Below are positions 42,838 through 53,485 of a DNA stretch of 64,000 nt, piece by piece. The DNA lies in NCBI GenBank assembly GCA_022414725.1, contig CM039465.1, positions 46,116,970 through 46,180,969 of the forward strand, in the 5' to 3' direction. A model generated the notes under the pieces. That model saw only the letters and a program-made list of their open reading frames with translations, was not told where the DNA came from and searched no databases. The position numbers and the translations under genes are program-made. Origin of the DNA: Microglena sp. YARC (Eukaryota > Chlorophyta > Chlorophyceae > Chlamydomonadales > Chlamydomonadaceae). Numbering within the stretch: the stretch's first letter is position 1; every line of letters begins with the position of its first letter.

Positions 42838-43275
42838 TGTACCGCATTCATATGTACCGCATCCATATGTACCGCATTCATATGTGCCGCATCCATATGT
42901 ACCCCATTCATATGTACCGCATCCATATGTACCCCATTTATATGTACCGCATCCATATGTACCCCATTCATATGTACCGCATCCATATGTACCCCATTCA
43001 TATGTACCGCATCCATATGTACCCCATTCATATGTACCGCATCCATATGTACCCCATTCATATGTACTGCATCCATATGTACCCCATTCATATGTACCGC
43101 ATCCATATGTACCCCATTCATATGTACCGCATCCATATGTACCCCATTCATATGTACCGCATCCATATGTACCCCATTCATATGTACCGCATCCATATGT
43201 ACCCCATTCATATGTACCGCTTCCATATGTACCCCATTCATATGTACCGCATTCATATGTACCGCATTCAGGCAC
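42838..43275. repeat. 30-bp minisatellite (CATATGTACC units), ~14 copies
   Basis: Unit ACCGCATCCATATGTACCCC + ATTCATATGT. Because the unit is ten codons long and stop-free, both strands stay open (for example PHSYVPHPYV forward, HMNGVHMDAV reverse). No promoter or start context supports translation. Confidence 0.92.
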
Positions 43276-43389
43276 GTACTCATTCAGACTTTCATACGTC
43301 ACAGGATGTATTTGTTTCGAGTAAATTGAGGTGATTCAATATGAACCGTATTGTGCGCCCGTGCAAATTTTAGAAATGTTTTGAGGGTC

Positions 43390-44740
43390 GTGTCCCTCAT
43401 CACTTTTATGTGTGTACCCAGCTCTACACGGGAGGACACGGTAGAATGATCTGCGTCACAAAGAATGGCAGGGGCCATCCCATAGTAAGTGACCCTCGTC
43501 ACTTGTATGTGTATACCCAGCACTACACGGGTCAATGATATGCGTCACAATGAATGGCAGGGGCCATCCCATAGTATGTGACCCTCGTCACTCGTATGTG
43601 TGTACTCCGTTCTACACTGGAGAATGATCTGCATCACAATGAATGGCAGGGGCCTTTCCATTACACGTGACCCTCGTCACTTGTATGTGTGTACTCAGCA
43701 CTACACAGGTCAATGATCTGCATCACAATGAATGGCAGGGGCCATCCCACAACATGTGACCCTCGTCACTTGTATGTGTATACCCAGCACTACACGGGTC
43801 AATGATCTGCGTTACATTGAATGGCAGGGGCCATCCCATAGTATGTGTGTACTCCGTTCTACACGGGTCAATGATCTGCGTCACATTGAATGGCAGGGGC
43901 CATCCCATAGTATGTGTGTACTCCGTTCTACACGGGTCAATGATCTGCGTCACATTGAATGGCAGGGGCCATCCCATAGTATGTGTGTACTCCGTTCTAC
44001 ACGGGTCAATGATCTGCGTCACATTGAATGGCTGGGGCCATCCCATAGTATGTGTGTACTCCGTTCTACACGGGTCAATGATCTGCGTCACATTGAATGG
44101 CAGGGTCCATCCCATAGTATGTGTGTACTCCGTTCTACACGGGTCAATGATCTGCGTCACATTGAATGGCAGGGGCCATCCCATAGTATGTGTGTACTCC
44201 GTTCTACACGGGCGAATGATCTGCGTCACATTGAATGGCAGGGGCCATTCCATTACACGTGACCCTTGTCACTTGTATGTGTGTACCCAGCACTACACGG
44301 GTCAATGATATGCGTCACATCGAATGGCAGGAGCCATCCCATAGCATGTGTGTACCCAGCTGTACATGAGAGGACAAGGGAGAATGATCTGGATCACAGT
44401 GAATGGCAGGGGCCATCCCACAACATGTGTCCCTCGTCACTTGTATGTGTATACCCAGCACTACACGTGTCAATGATCTGCGTCGCATTGAATGGCAGGG
44501 GCCATCCCACAACATGTGACCCTGGTCACTTGCATATGTGTACCCAGCTACACATGGGAGGACACGGGAGAATGATCTGGATCACAGTGAATGGCAGGGG
44601 CCATCCCACAACATGTGACCCTGGTCACTTGCATATGTGTACCCAGCTACACATGGGAGGACACGGGAGAATGATCTGGATCACAATGAATGGGAGGGGC
44701 CATCCCATAACATGTGACCCTTGTCACTTGTATTTTAGGG
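43390..44740. repeat. 69-bp and longer minisatellite (GAATGGCAGGGGCCATCCCA)
   Basis: 43840-44215 holds about six near-identical 69-bp units. The flanks hold longer 90-135 bp variants with an added GTGACCCTCGTCACTTGTATG segment. Each unit contains the near-palindrome TGGCAGGGGCCATC. Not coding as far as can be seen. Confidence 0.9.
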
Positions 44741-44753
44741 CGTGGGCATGTCT

Positions 44754-45045
44754 CATTTACACAGATGTTTGAGGGGCACCAGCGTGGAGACCGGAAGGAT
44801 CCTCCAAGCCAAATTTGTAGACCAGGAGCTGTAGTCGATCCAGCACTGGTGCGGCGACCCTCGCTTTTGATGCGCTCCAGGTGATCAGCGCAGCATCGTC
44901 CCATGACATGTTCTGTCTACTGAGCTCTGAACACTGCCTGCCATCCAATCCATCCTCCTTAGGTCCTGCCGTTTACACAGATGTTTGAGGGGCACCAGCG
45001 TTTTGCATCAATGATGGCCGCCCGTGTTTCAAAAAGGTAGCAAAT
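44754..45045 (+). other. Duplicated acceptor-like edge, possible terminal exon of unknown gene
   Basis: TTTACACAG|ATGTTTGAGG then GGCACCAGCG occurs twice (44755-44785, 44970-45000). After the second copy an in-frame run MFEGHQRFASMMAARVSKR ends at TAG. This looks like the 5'-edge duplication seen at exons of the kinase and HIR genes, so a plus-strand exon may lie here. No protein family is recognised. Confidence 0.3.
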
Positions 45046-45135
45046 CTCAATGTATCTCCAAGTGCCTCGAGGTGGGGTCGAGGGTTTTTCCCAGACCCTA
45101 TTTCAGCAGTAGATTCACTGTCTTTTTAGCCCCTC

Positions 45136-45345
45136 TCAGTGATGTACAACGGTCTAGTGGTAGTCCAGGTTGCTGGAGGACGAAGAGTCGGGGGTTCAAC
45201 TCCCCCTTCGGTTGCTCTTGGCGTTGCAGGTCGTCCTCAACCGTGATGGTAGCTTGTCCAGTTGAGGTAGGAGACCGCTCCCCACCCGCGTACGACGTGC
45301 TCCCTTAACACCACGCCCCACCAGGCGTTATCACTACCTCACTGT
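45136..45345 (+). mobile_element. tRNA-derived SINE, copy 2 (divergent head)
   Basis: The head has TCTAGTGGTAGTCCAGG and GGGGTTCAACTCCCC (B-box-like). The body CAACCGTGATGGTAGCTTGTCC and tail ACGCCCCACCAGGCGTTATC match the other copies. Confidence 0.7.
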
Positions 45346-45469
45346 CTTTTTGAAGCACAGGTAGCCCTCATAAATGCAGAACGTTATAACCCTTACACAT
45401 AGATTTCCAATTCCGAGTCCCCCCCGTGCGACACCCACGGGAACCAGGGAGCACACTAAGTGGATTAGA

Positions 45470-45665
45470 CAGTTTAAAGACTTGTACAAGTTCTTTAAAG
45501 ATGAGACTTGTACAAGTTAGTCGACATGAGATGTGTGCACGTTTGTCATAGTGGTGTACAAGTTAGTCAAAGTGGTGTACAAGTTAGTCAAAGTCATGAG
45601 CAAGTTAGTCAAACATGAGACTTGTCCATCTTGGTTAAACTTAGGACTTGTACAAGCTAGTCAAT
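45470..45665. repeat. GACTTGTACAAGTTAGTC repeat, part 1
   Basis: Short imperfect units of about 20-30 bp, the same family as 46550-47390. Confidence 0.75.
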
Positions 45666-45699
45666 ATGCGACAAGTAGCTAGATTCATCATTGGATCCA

Positions 45700-45892
45700 T
45701 CTTTGTTCGACGAATGGCTGAGTGGCAGAGCTTCTAGAACGAAGGTGCTGGGTGCGCTTAAGTGTTGACGGTCGCTGTCAACCGCCATGGGAGCTTTTTC
45801 CAGGTAAAGTAGCAGCCCGTTCCCTACCGCCGTAAGACGAGGTTCCCTTAATACCACGCCCCCACCAGGCGTTATCGTTAATTTTCATCATA
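45700..45892 (+). mobile_element. tRNA-derived SINE, copy 3
   Basis: The head GAATGGCTGAGTGGCAGAGC keeps the A box; the B box is degraded (GCTGGGTGCGC). The body CAACCGCCATGGGAGC and tail CACCAGGCGTTATCG are present. Confidence 0.7.
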
Positions 45893-45969
45893 GGATGTCA
45901 ACGACTCAGAAGGCGTGCACTGAGCAGAGGTAATGATAACGCCTGGTGGGGGCGTGGGGGTGGGGGCGT

Positions 45970-46034
45970 ACACTGCGTTTTTTTGTTTTCAAGTGCGTTA
46001 AAGCGCTGGCCAATTTGGCCATTTGAAGTACCCT
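45970..46034. mobile_element. Fragment of hAT-like MITE family 1
   Basis: TTTTTTTGTTTTCAAGTGCG then GCTGGCCAATTTGG and terminal GTACCCTG match the plus-strand right end of 58913-59106. The other end is missing. Confidence 0.65.
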
Positions 46035-46035
46035 G

Positions 46036-46282
46036 GTCTGGACAGTTACCCCGAGGAGGACCAAGGCACGGCCAGGGTAATGATAATGCCTAATGGGGCG
46101 TGGTATTAAGGGAGCCCCGTCTTTCGGCGGTGGGGAGTGGGCTGCTACTTTACCTGGACAAAGCTACCATGGCGGTTGACAGCGACCGCCAACACTTATG
46201 CGCCCCCGTGGGGATTCGAACCCGGCACCTACGTCGTCCAAGGAGCTCTGCCATTGAGCCATACATTGAACGGGGATACTGC
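46036..46282 (-). mobile_element. tRNA-derived SINE, copy 4 (best preserved)
   Basis: The complement has A box TGGCTCAATGGCAGAG, B box GGGTTCGAATCCCC, body GTCAACCGCCATGGTAGC and tail GCCTTGGTCCTCCTCGGGG. Length about 247 bp. There is no A-tail. Confidence 0.8.
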
Positions 46283-46549
46283 GCAGAACCTAGTGAAACA
46301 ACTGTTCCATACAAAGCAATAAATATATATGATATGGAATGAGTGCTGATAAAAATGCTTGCTTGCTGCGATATTGCCTTGCTTTTTTAAGGATTTGTTC
46401 AAAGCCCCCTCCCGGATGTTGTGGAGCGGGCTCGCCTTGGGCCAACAATGGCATGTCGTTAATAATTGAATGCACCTATCCAAAATCTGAACAGATGTCC
46501 GTTAGGTGTATTGGTAGAGTATGATGGGTCTTGGCATCTCCCGCGTGGG

Positions 46550-47390
46550 ACTTGTCCTTCTTGGTAAATTATGGGACTTGCGCAAGTAGGTCAACATGAG
46601 ACTTGTATGAGCTAGTCGAAGTGAAACTTGTACAAGTAGGTCAACATGAGACTTGTATGAGCTAGTCTAAGTACAAGCTAGTCAACGTGAGACTTGTACA
46701 AGGTAGTCAACATGAGACTTGTATGAGTTTGTCAAAGGACAAGTTAGTCAACATGAGACTAGTACAAGTTAGTCAACATGACACTTGAGCGAGTTGGTCA
46801 ACGTACACGTTAGTCAGTATTACATTTATATTTTAGTCAGTATGAGACTTGTATGAGTTAGTCAACATGAGACTTGTACAAGTTAGTCAACATGACACTT
46901 GAACGAGTTGGTCAACGTACACGTTAGTCAGTATTACATTTACATTTTAGTCAGTATGAGACTTGTATGAGTTAGTCAACATGAGACTTGTACAAGTTAG
47001 TCAACATGACACTTGAACGAGTTGGTCAACGTACACGTTAGTCAGTATTACATTTACATTTTAGTCAGTATGAGACTTGTATGAGTTAGTCAACATGAGA
47101 CTTGTACAAGTTAGTCAACATGACACTTGAACGAGTTGGTCAACGTACACGTTAGTCAGTATTACATTTACATTTTAGTCAGTATGAGGCTTGTATGAGT
47201 TAGTCAACATGAGACTTGTATGAGACAGTCAGTCAACAGACATGTATGAGTTAATGTAAGTACAAGTTAGTCAACAGACATGTATGAGTTAATGTAAGTA
47301 CAAGTTAGTCAACATGAGACTTCTACTAGTTAGTCATAGTACAAGTTAGTCAACATGGGACTTGTCTTTCTTGCTTCAACATGTAACTTT
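46550..47390. repeat. GACTTGTACAAGTTAGTCAA minisatellite with ~123-bp higher-order unit
   Basis: Basic 20-25 bp units (GAGACTTGTATGAGTTAGTC) are organised between 46790 and 47215 into a higher-order repeat of roughly 123 bp that includes CAGTATTACATTTACATTTT, present about four times with almost no divergence. Confidence 0.88.
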
Positions 47391-47577
47391 ACTATGTATG
47401 TAACAGTATCCTCTTTCGTCAGTCTCTGAGTATGTAGGGCGCGCAGAGCTTAGGCCCATGGTGCCACTTTTATGTAAGGGCAACGACGCTTTCGGCGAGT
47501 TTCATCTTCCATACTGCGTCATAGCAAGAGTACTTGGGCGCAACTTTAATTGCGTCTTCTCAGACAGCTCCATGTCT

Positions 47578-47667
47578 TGTCAGCGTATACTACTAGGACA
47601 CGAGTGCCTGATTGGCATCTGATCAGATGCCAATCAGGCACTCGTGTCCTAGTAGTATACGCTGACA
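47578..47667. repeat. 90-bp perfect palindrome with no spacer
   Basis: 47578-47622 is exactly the reverse complement of 47623-47667 (45-bp arms, centre CTGATCAG). It would form a long cruciform or hairpin. Immediately outside, the match breaks down. The flanks show no element ends or target duplication. Confidence 0.95.
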
Positions 47668-47841
47668 TGTCTAAAGCCAGTCTCGGTGGTGGAGCGAGAT
47701 TGGAACTCCGGTTGGAGCCAGGCTGGTGATCTATTCCCGGCATGCGACGTTTAAATGGTTAAGTCATCGGACCAAGTTGCAAGCTTTGTCTAGGTAGCCA
47801 CGAAGCATACTTGGGGGATGCATAGGGTACACCTACATGTA

Positions 47842-47863
47842 GGGGGGGGGGGGGGGGGGGGTC
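47842..47863. repeat. Poly-G run
   Basis: Uninterrupted G tract; also a likely place for length error. Confidence 0.9.
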
Positions 47864-48335
47864 TGGCTAGGCCTCATGAGCACCATGAGCACTCCCTACA
47901 TAGGCAAGCCTTAATGGGGGTGCCTAGGCAGTGTCATGTGGCATACATCTGCAAGTACATGGCACATGGTGCACACCTAGCAGCTCTACCTCCTATGGAT
48001 GTGTACTCCATGTATCCCCAAAACCTGCCACATGGGCACCCAAATATAGCTTGCAACTTGGTCCGTTCACTTGTATGTTTTAAAGTTTCACCCTTGGTTT
48101 GTGTGTGTAACGTGAATAGCCTATTTACATCAAATTTGAGGCATGGGAATACAAGGAGCACCTAGCAAAAGGATGGCCATGCACCACATTATTAAATTAC
48201 TTGTAAAAAGGCCTAACTGCAACCCATACACAATGTGATTAATTCATCTTCACACGAGATGTACAAAAATAAACATACATGGGCTTAAACCTTGGGGACC
48301 CTAATGTAACAACATCCTCTCCCAGTCAGTGTCGA

Positions 48336-48338
<3 letters not shown>

Positions 48339-48411
<73 letters not shown>
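48339..48411. repeat. (CT)n microsatellite
   Basis: About 36 CT units. 48412-49250 otherwise shows no gene; fragments resembling R3 flanks lie at 48870-48975. Confidence 0.95.
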
Positions 48412-48414
<3 letters not shown>

Positions 48415-49811
48415 AGTGTCACTCCGGTATATTTTCTGCAAGATGGCTGTGCTTGTTTGAATTGCGCTTTATAGATGCATATTAAAGTGCTCATAGCGCT
48501 TGCCCTTTTTTTGCTTAAGTTTTTTTGCTCGGACTTTCTCTCTTGTTGTAGTCGGGCTTGGTGCTCTGAATTGCCTCCCTCGGCATCCGACCCCTTTCCG
48601 CGGTTTTCCGCCTCTAGTTTGCTTTTTTTACTGTTCCTCGCTTTGTTTTCCACGCATGTGGAGGTGCCTCAAAATCCCTCATGCTTCCTGTTGTATAATT
48701 GGATGGCAGGCAGCTGTCCTGATGTCCTGTGTCGGCAATGATTTGCTGAGTTTATGTAACGAACCCTCTCTCTCTCTGTCGCGATGCAGGTGATGGGGGT
48801 AGTTTTTGCCAGATAGGCTATGGACCCTCTTAGCTTTTTAGTTTATGTAACGAAGCCTCTCTCTCTGTGTTGGCTAAAGGGACTTGACCAAACCATGATA
48901 AGAGGGGCTTTCACGAAAAGAACGACTGATGAACTGAACCACAAACAATCGTTTTACCGACAGGGGTCCTTAGTTCGAGCTTCAGAGGAATTGTAATGCA
49001 CCGTACCGGCACAAGCATAGATTGTAAAAGGAGGATAGTTGACAGCTCCCTTAGCCAGCCAATGTGCTAAAATAAAAGATTACAGCAGATCTGGACAGGT
49101 GGTTCCGTCAGCTCAAAAGGCACTAGGTCACAGCTGCCTGTGTGTATATATAATAGTCTCCCAGTGCCGAAGACGGCGAGCAGCCACATTGCTGGCTGAA
49201 GCAACGTAACCAAGCTCAATTCTGCCAGTGGTTAGTCACCCTGCCTAGTAGTATTTATGTATGTATGTTACAGTCCAAGGGTAAAAGCCAAATAGGCTAA
49301 AGGGACTTGAACCCCCTAACAGGACCCTGCCTCGTAGCAGAAAAGAAAATGAATGCACTGGCCTGTTTATGGTACCGGTCTGTTACAAACTATGTAGACA
49401 AGTTCAAGTCTGCCTGTAGTGAGTCACCCTGACTCGTAGCAGAAAAGAAAAGCTATGTACCGGCCTACACCGGTAGCAAAAAAGGAACCTCCTTACTCAC
49501 CATACACCATCCCCTCTGCTGACTGTGTGAGGATGTTTAACGCCCCCCCCTCCCCCCCCCGGATGTTTTTGTTTATTAGTTGTGAAAGGACTTATTACGC
49601 TAATAATCATAGTTATGTCCTAGTGAACTAAGATCCTCCGTTGTGCGTATTTGCGAGTACAAATAACAGTAGTCATTTATGCTTATGAGCATAGTGGTTA
49701 CGTTCACGTGACCTAAGATCCTCCGTTGTGCGTTTTTTGCGTGTACAAAATAACAGCAGTCGGTATGCTTATGATCACAGTGGTTCTGTACACGTGAACT
49801 AAGATCCTCCG

Positions 49812-49921
49812 TTGTCTGTCAACCGCCATGGTAGCTTTGTCCAGGTCAAGTAGCAGCCCGTTATCTACCGCCGGAAGACGGGGCTCCCTTAATACCGTGC
49901 CCCACCAGGCGTTCTCATTCC
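49812..49921 (+). mobile_element. tRNA-derived SINE, copy 5 (head missing)
   Basis: GTCAACCGCCATGGTAGC through CACCAGGCGTTCTC; the tRNA-like head is absent. It lies about 435 bp beyond the HIR stop codon in gene orientation. Confidence 0.7.
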
Positions 49922-50049
49922 TTTTCCATGTCTGTTCCACTCTGCCTTTCGGTCCCGAAAGTGCCCAGGGTGGCCGGTGGCAGTACAAGGGCTTGTATGC
50001 AAATGGAGAAGAGAAGAGCAAAGAAAAGAAACACGAAAAGGAAAAACGG

Positions 50050-50150
50050 TACTCCATGTAGGCGAAAGCGTTCCCTGCGTTCATCAAGGTACTGGACAGG
50101 CTGTTGAGGTAGACTATGTTGGTACTGTCGTTCGATCCTGCCCTCCCCCC
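50050..50150 (-). pseudogene. Fused copy of the last two HIR exons
   Basis: The complement reads GSNDSTNIVYLNS then MNAGNAFAYME, combining [13 protein letters not shown] of the penultimate exon with the (R)NAFLES start of the last exon without an intron. It lies downstream of the gene's stop. It could be a retro-copied fragment or a tandem copy that lost its intron. Confidence 0.5.
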
Positions 50151-50355
50151 AACCCCACCCACCCCTCCACACACACACCACACGCACACACATGGGTACT
50201 CGGCGTTCCACGTGAAGGATGCCATTCTTTTTTCTCCGTTGTACGTGTGCAATCAGAGGTCAATACATCGAGCCTTCATTCTGCGCAGCCCATGCAACCA
50301 CAGTTTTTTGTGTGCGTCGTGGCGCAACTTGAGCGCCAACCAGAATGCAAGATTC

Positions 50356-50392
50356 CTACTTGGTAGCAGCATGCGACTCCAGGAAAGCATTC
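50356..50392 (-). CDS. HIR terminal exon
   Basis: Acceptor TATGTAG|GAATGC. Completes Arg and encodes [11 protein letters not shown] then TAG, the expected short C-terminus after SAQM. Three decoy copies of its 5' edge lie upstream near 50490-50528, 50655-50690 and 50785-50815, each keeping or nearly keeping TTTGTAG|GAAYGC. Confidence 0.75.
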
Positions 50393-51701
50393 CTACATAG
50401 GGGAGGGGTGAAGCAGGGGTCAGTTAGCTTCAATTTCAATTTCGAGTTAATTTCAGTTCCAAGTAAGTTTAGGCAAGTTAGTTTCAATGAAGGTAGCATC
50501 ATGCGACTCCAGGAAAGCATTCCTACAAAGGGGAGGGGTAAAGTTAGTTTCAAGTTAGTTTCAGTTGTAAGTAGATTTCAAGTTCAGGTGCGAGTCAGTT
50601 CCAATTTCAGCTTTAACTTAGCTTCAGTTTCAAGTCAGTTTCAAGTGATGTAGACTTATGAGACCCCATGAAAGCGTTCCTACAAAGGGGAGGGCTAAGG
50701 TTAGTTACAGTTTCGGTTTCAGTAAGTTTAGTCAAGTTAGGTTCAAGTTATGTAGCGTCATGTTCGGTTCAAGTTATGTAGCGACACCAAGAAAGCATTG
50801 CTACAAAGGTGAGGGGTAACATTAGTTTCGAGTTGGTGTTTGATCCAGCCCCCCCTCCCCCCCCCCCACACACACATTCGCACGCACAAGTGCAACGTCA
50901 CAAACAATCGAACTCAGCCCAGGAGTCAGCCCACCTGATTTGTGCAGAACATTGCCAGCTTCTCCGAAGAACAGTTGAGGAAGACTGTGTTCGTATGTAA
51001 GTTTGATACTACCCCCCACCCCCACCCCCCACACGTGCAACGTCACACACACACATGAAACGCCACAAACAATCAAACTCAGCCCAGGAGTCAGCCCACC
51101 TCATATGTGAAGAAACATCACCCCCTTGCCCAGGGGCGCTGTCGAGGAAGACTGTATTGGTATTGGCATTTGATCCCCCCCCCTCCCCCCCCCCCCCCCC
51201 CCCCCCCCCACACACACACACATACACACCACACGCACAAGTGCAACGCCACAAACAATAAAACTCAGCCCACCTCATTTGTGTAGAAAAATCTCCCCCT
51301 TGGCCAGGAGACTTGTTGAGGAAGACTGTGTAGGAATTGATGACGTTTGATCCTGCCCCCCCCCCCACCCACACACACCCACCCACCCACACACACGAGT
51401 GCAACACCACACACAATCAAAGTCAGCCAACCTCACTTGAGCAGAATCATCACCCCCTTGTCCAGGCGCGCTGTTGAGGAAGACTGTGTTCGTATTCGCG
51501 TTCGATCCTACCCCCCCCCCCCCCCCCCCCCGCCCCGCACACACACACACAACACACACACACAAATACATCACACACACACGAGTGCAACGCCACAAAC
51601 AATGAGACAATTAAACTCAGCCCACCTCATTTGTGCCGAAACATCACCCCCTTGTCCAGGCGCGCTATTGAGGAAGACTGTGTTGGTATTGACGTTCGAT
51701 C

Positions 51702-51735
<34 letters not shown>

Positions 51736-53452
51736 ACCACACACACATACACAAAAGTCCAAGACCACAAACAATCGAACTCAGCCCAGGAGCCAGCCCA
51801 CCTCATTTGTGCCGAAACATCACTCCCTGCTCAGGGGCGCTGTTGAGGAAGACTGTGTTGGTATTGGCATTCGATCCTACCCCCCCCCCCCCCCCCCCCG
51901 CCACCCTCCCCACCCACCACGACACACACACATTAAAGGCACCACCCCCACCCACCACTACACACACACATTAAAGGCAACATCCCAAGCGCATCACCAC
52001 AAACAATGAAACAATCAAACTCAGCCCAGGAGCCAGCCCACCTCATTTGTGCCGAGACATCACCCCCTTGTCCAGGCGCGCTATTGAGGAAGACTGTGTT
52101 GGTATTGACGTTCGATCCAACATCCTTCAAGGTATCAAAGTACTGGGTGATGAGCATGAGCTCCAGTACAGACTTGGGGTCGATACCCTCTGCAGAACAC
52201 AGGACACAGGACAAGGGGAGGGGGGGGGTATTAATTGTGGGTTTTGTCTCGTTCGGTCTGGTCTGGTCTGGTTAGGCTTTGTTTGGTTTGTTTGTTTGAT
52301 TTGTGTCCAAGTACTGGGTGATGAGAATGAGCTCCAAAACGGACTTGGGGTCTATACCTTCTGCAGCGCACAGGACAGAGTGTGTGGGGGGGGAGGGGTC
52401 ATTTGTGCGTTTGGTCTGGTTGGTTTGAATTGTGTCCAAGTACTGGGTGATGAGCATGAGCTCCAAAACGGACTTGGGGTCTATACCTTCTGCAGCGCAC
52501 AGGACAGAGTGTGTGTGTGTGGGGGGGGGTCATTTGTGCGTTTGGTCTGGTTGGTTTCATTTGTGTCCAAGTACTGGGTGATGAGCATGAGCTCCAGTAC
52601 AGACTTGGGGTCTATACCCTCTGCAGCAGCAAAAAAAAAACAGCAGGAACAAGGGATGAGGGTTGAAAGTATTGAGGTGAGGAGGGTTGAGATTGCTTGA
52701 GAGTGTAGAGGTGAGGTGGGTTGAGAGGGTTGAGGTGAGGTGAACATGTGGGTAAAGAGCATGAGCTCCAGTACAGACTTGGGGTCGATACCCTCTGCAG
52801 CAGGAACAGGGGATGAGGGTTGAGAGTGTTGAGGTGAGGAGGGTTGAGATTGCTTGAGAGTGTTGAGGTGAGGTTGCTTAAGAGTGTTGAGGTGAGGTGG
52901 GTTGAGAGGGTTGAGGTGAGGTGAACATGTGGGTCAAGGGCATGAGCTCCAGTACAGACTTGGGGTCGATACCCTCTGCAGCAGGAACTAGGACGAGGGT
53001 TGAGATTAATGTGTGGGTTTGGTTTCGTCTGGGTTTGATTGGTTTGATTGGTCTGATTTTTATAAAAGTACTGGGTGATGAGCATGAGCTCCACAACGGA
53101 CTTGGGGTCTATACCTTCTGCAGCGCACAGGACAGGACAGGACAGGGGGGGTATTCATTTGTGTGTTTGGTCCAGTTTGGTCCAGTTTGGCTTTTTTTTC
53201 CTGTTTGGTTTGATTTGTGTCAAAGTACTGGGTGATGAGCATGAGCTCCAATATTGACTTGGGGTCTGCACTTTCTGCAGCGCACAGAACAGAGGGTGTG
53301 TGTGTGGGGGGGGGTATTAATTTGTGGGGTTTGTCTACTTTGATCTGGTCTGGTCTGGCTTTGTTTGGTTTGATTTGTGTCAAATTACTGGGTGATGAGC
53401 AAGAGCTCCAATATGGACTTGGGGTCAGTACTTTTCTGCAGTGCACATGACA

Positions 53453-53485
<33 letters not shown>

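Noticed and set aside
42838..43275. Possible CRISPR array or coding repeat protein
   Set aside because: Regular 30-bp units have no unique spacers; it is a simple minisatellite. Frames are open on both strands only because the unit is stop-free and ten codons long.
47690..47780. tRNA-like head next to the 90-bp palindrome
   Set aside because: GGAGTTCCAATCTCG on the minus strand resembles a B box, but no convincing A box or SINE body follows.
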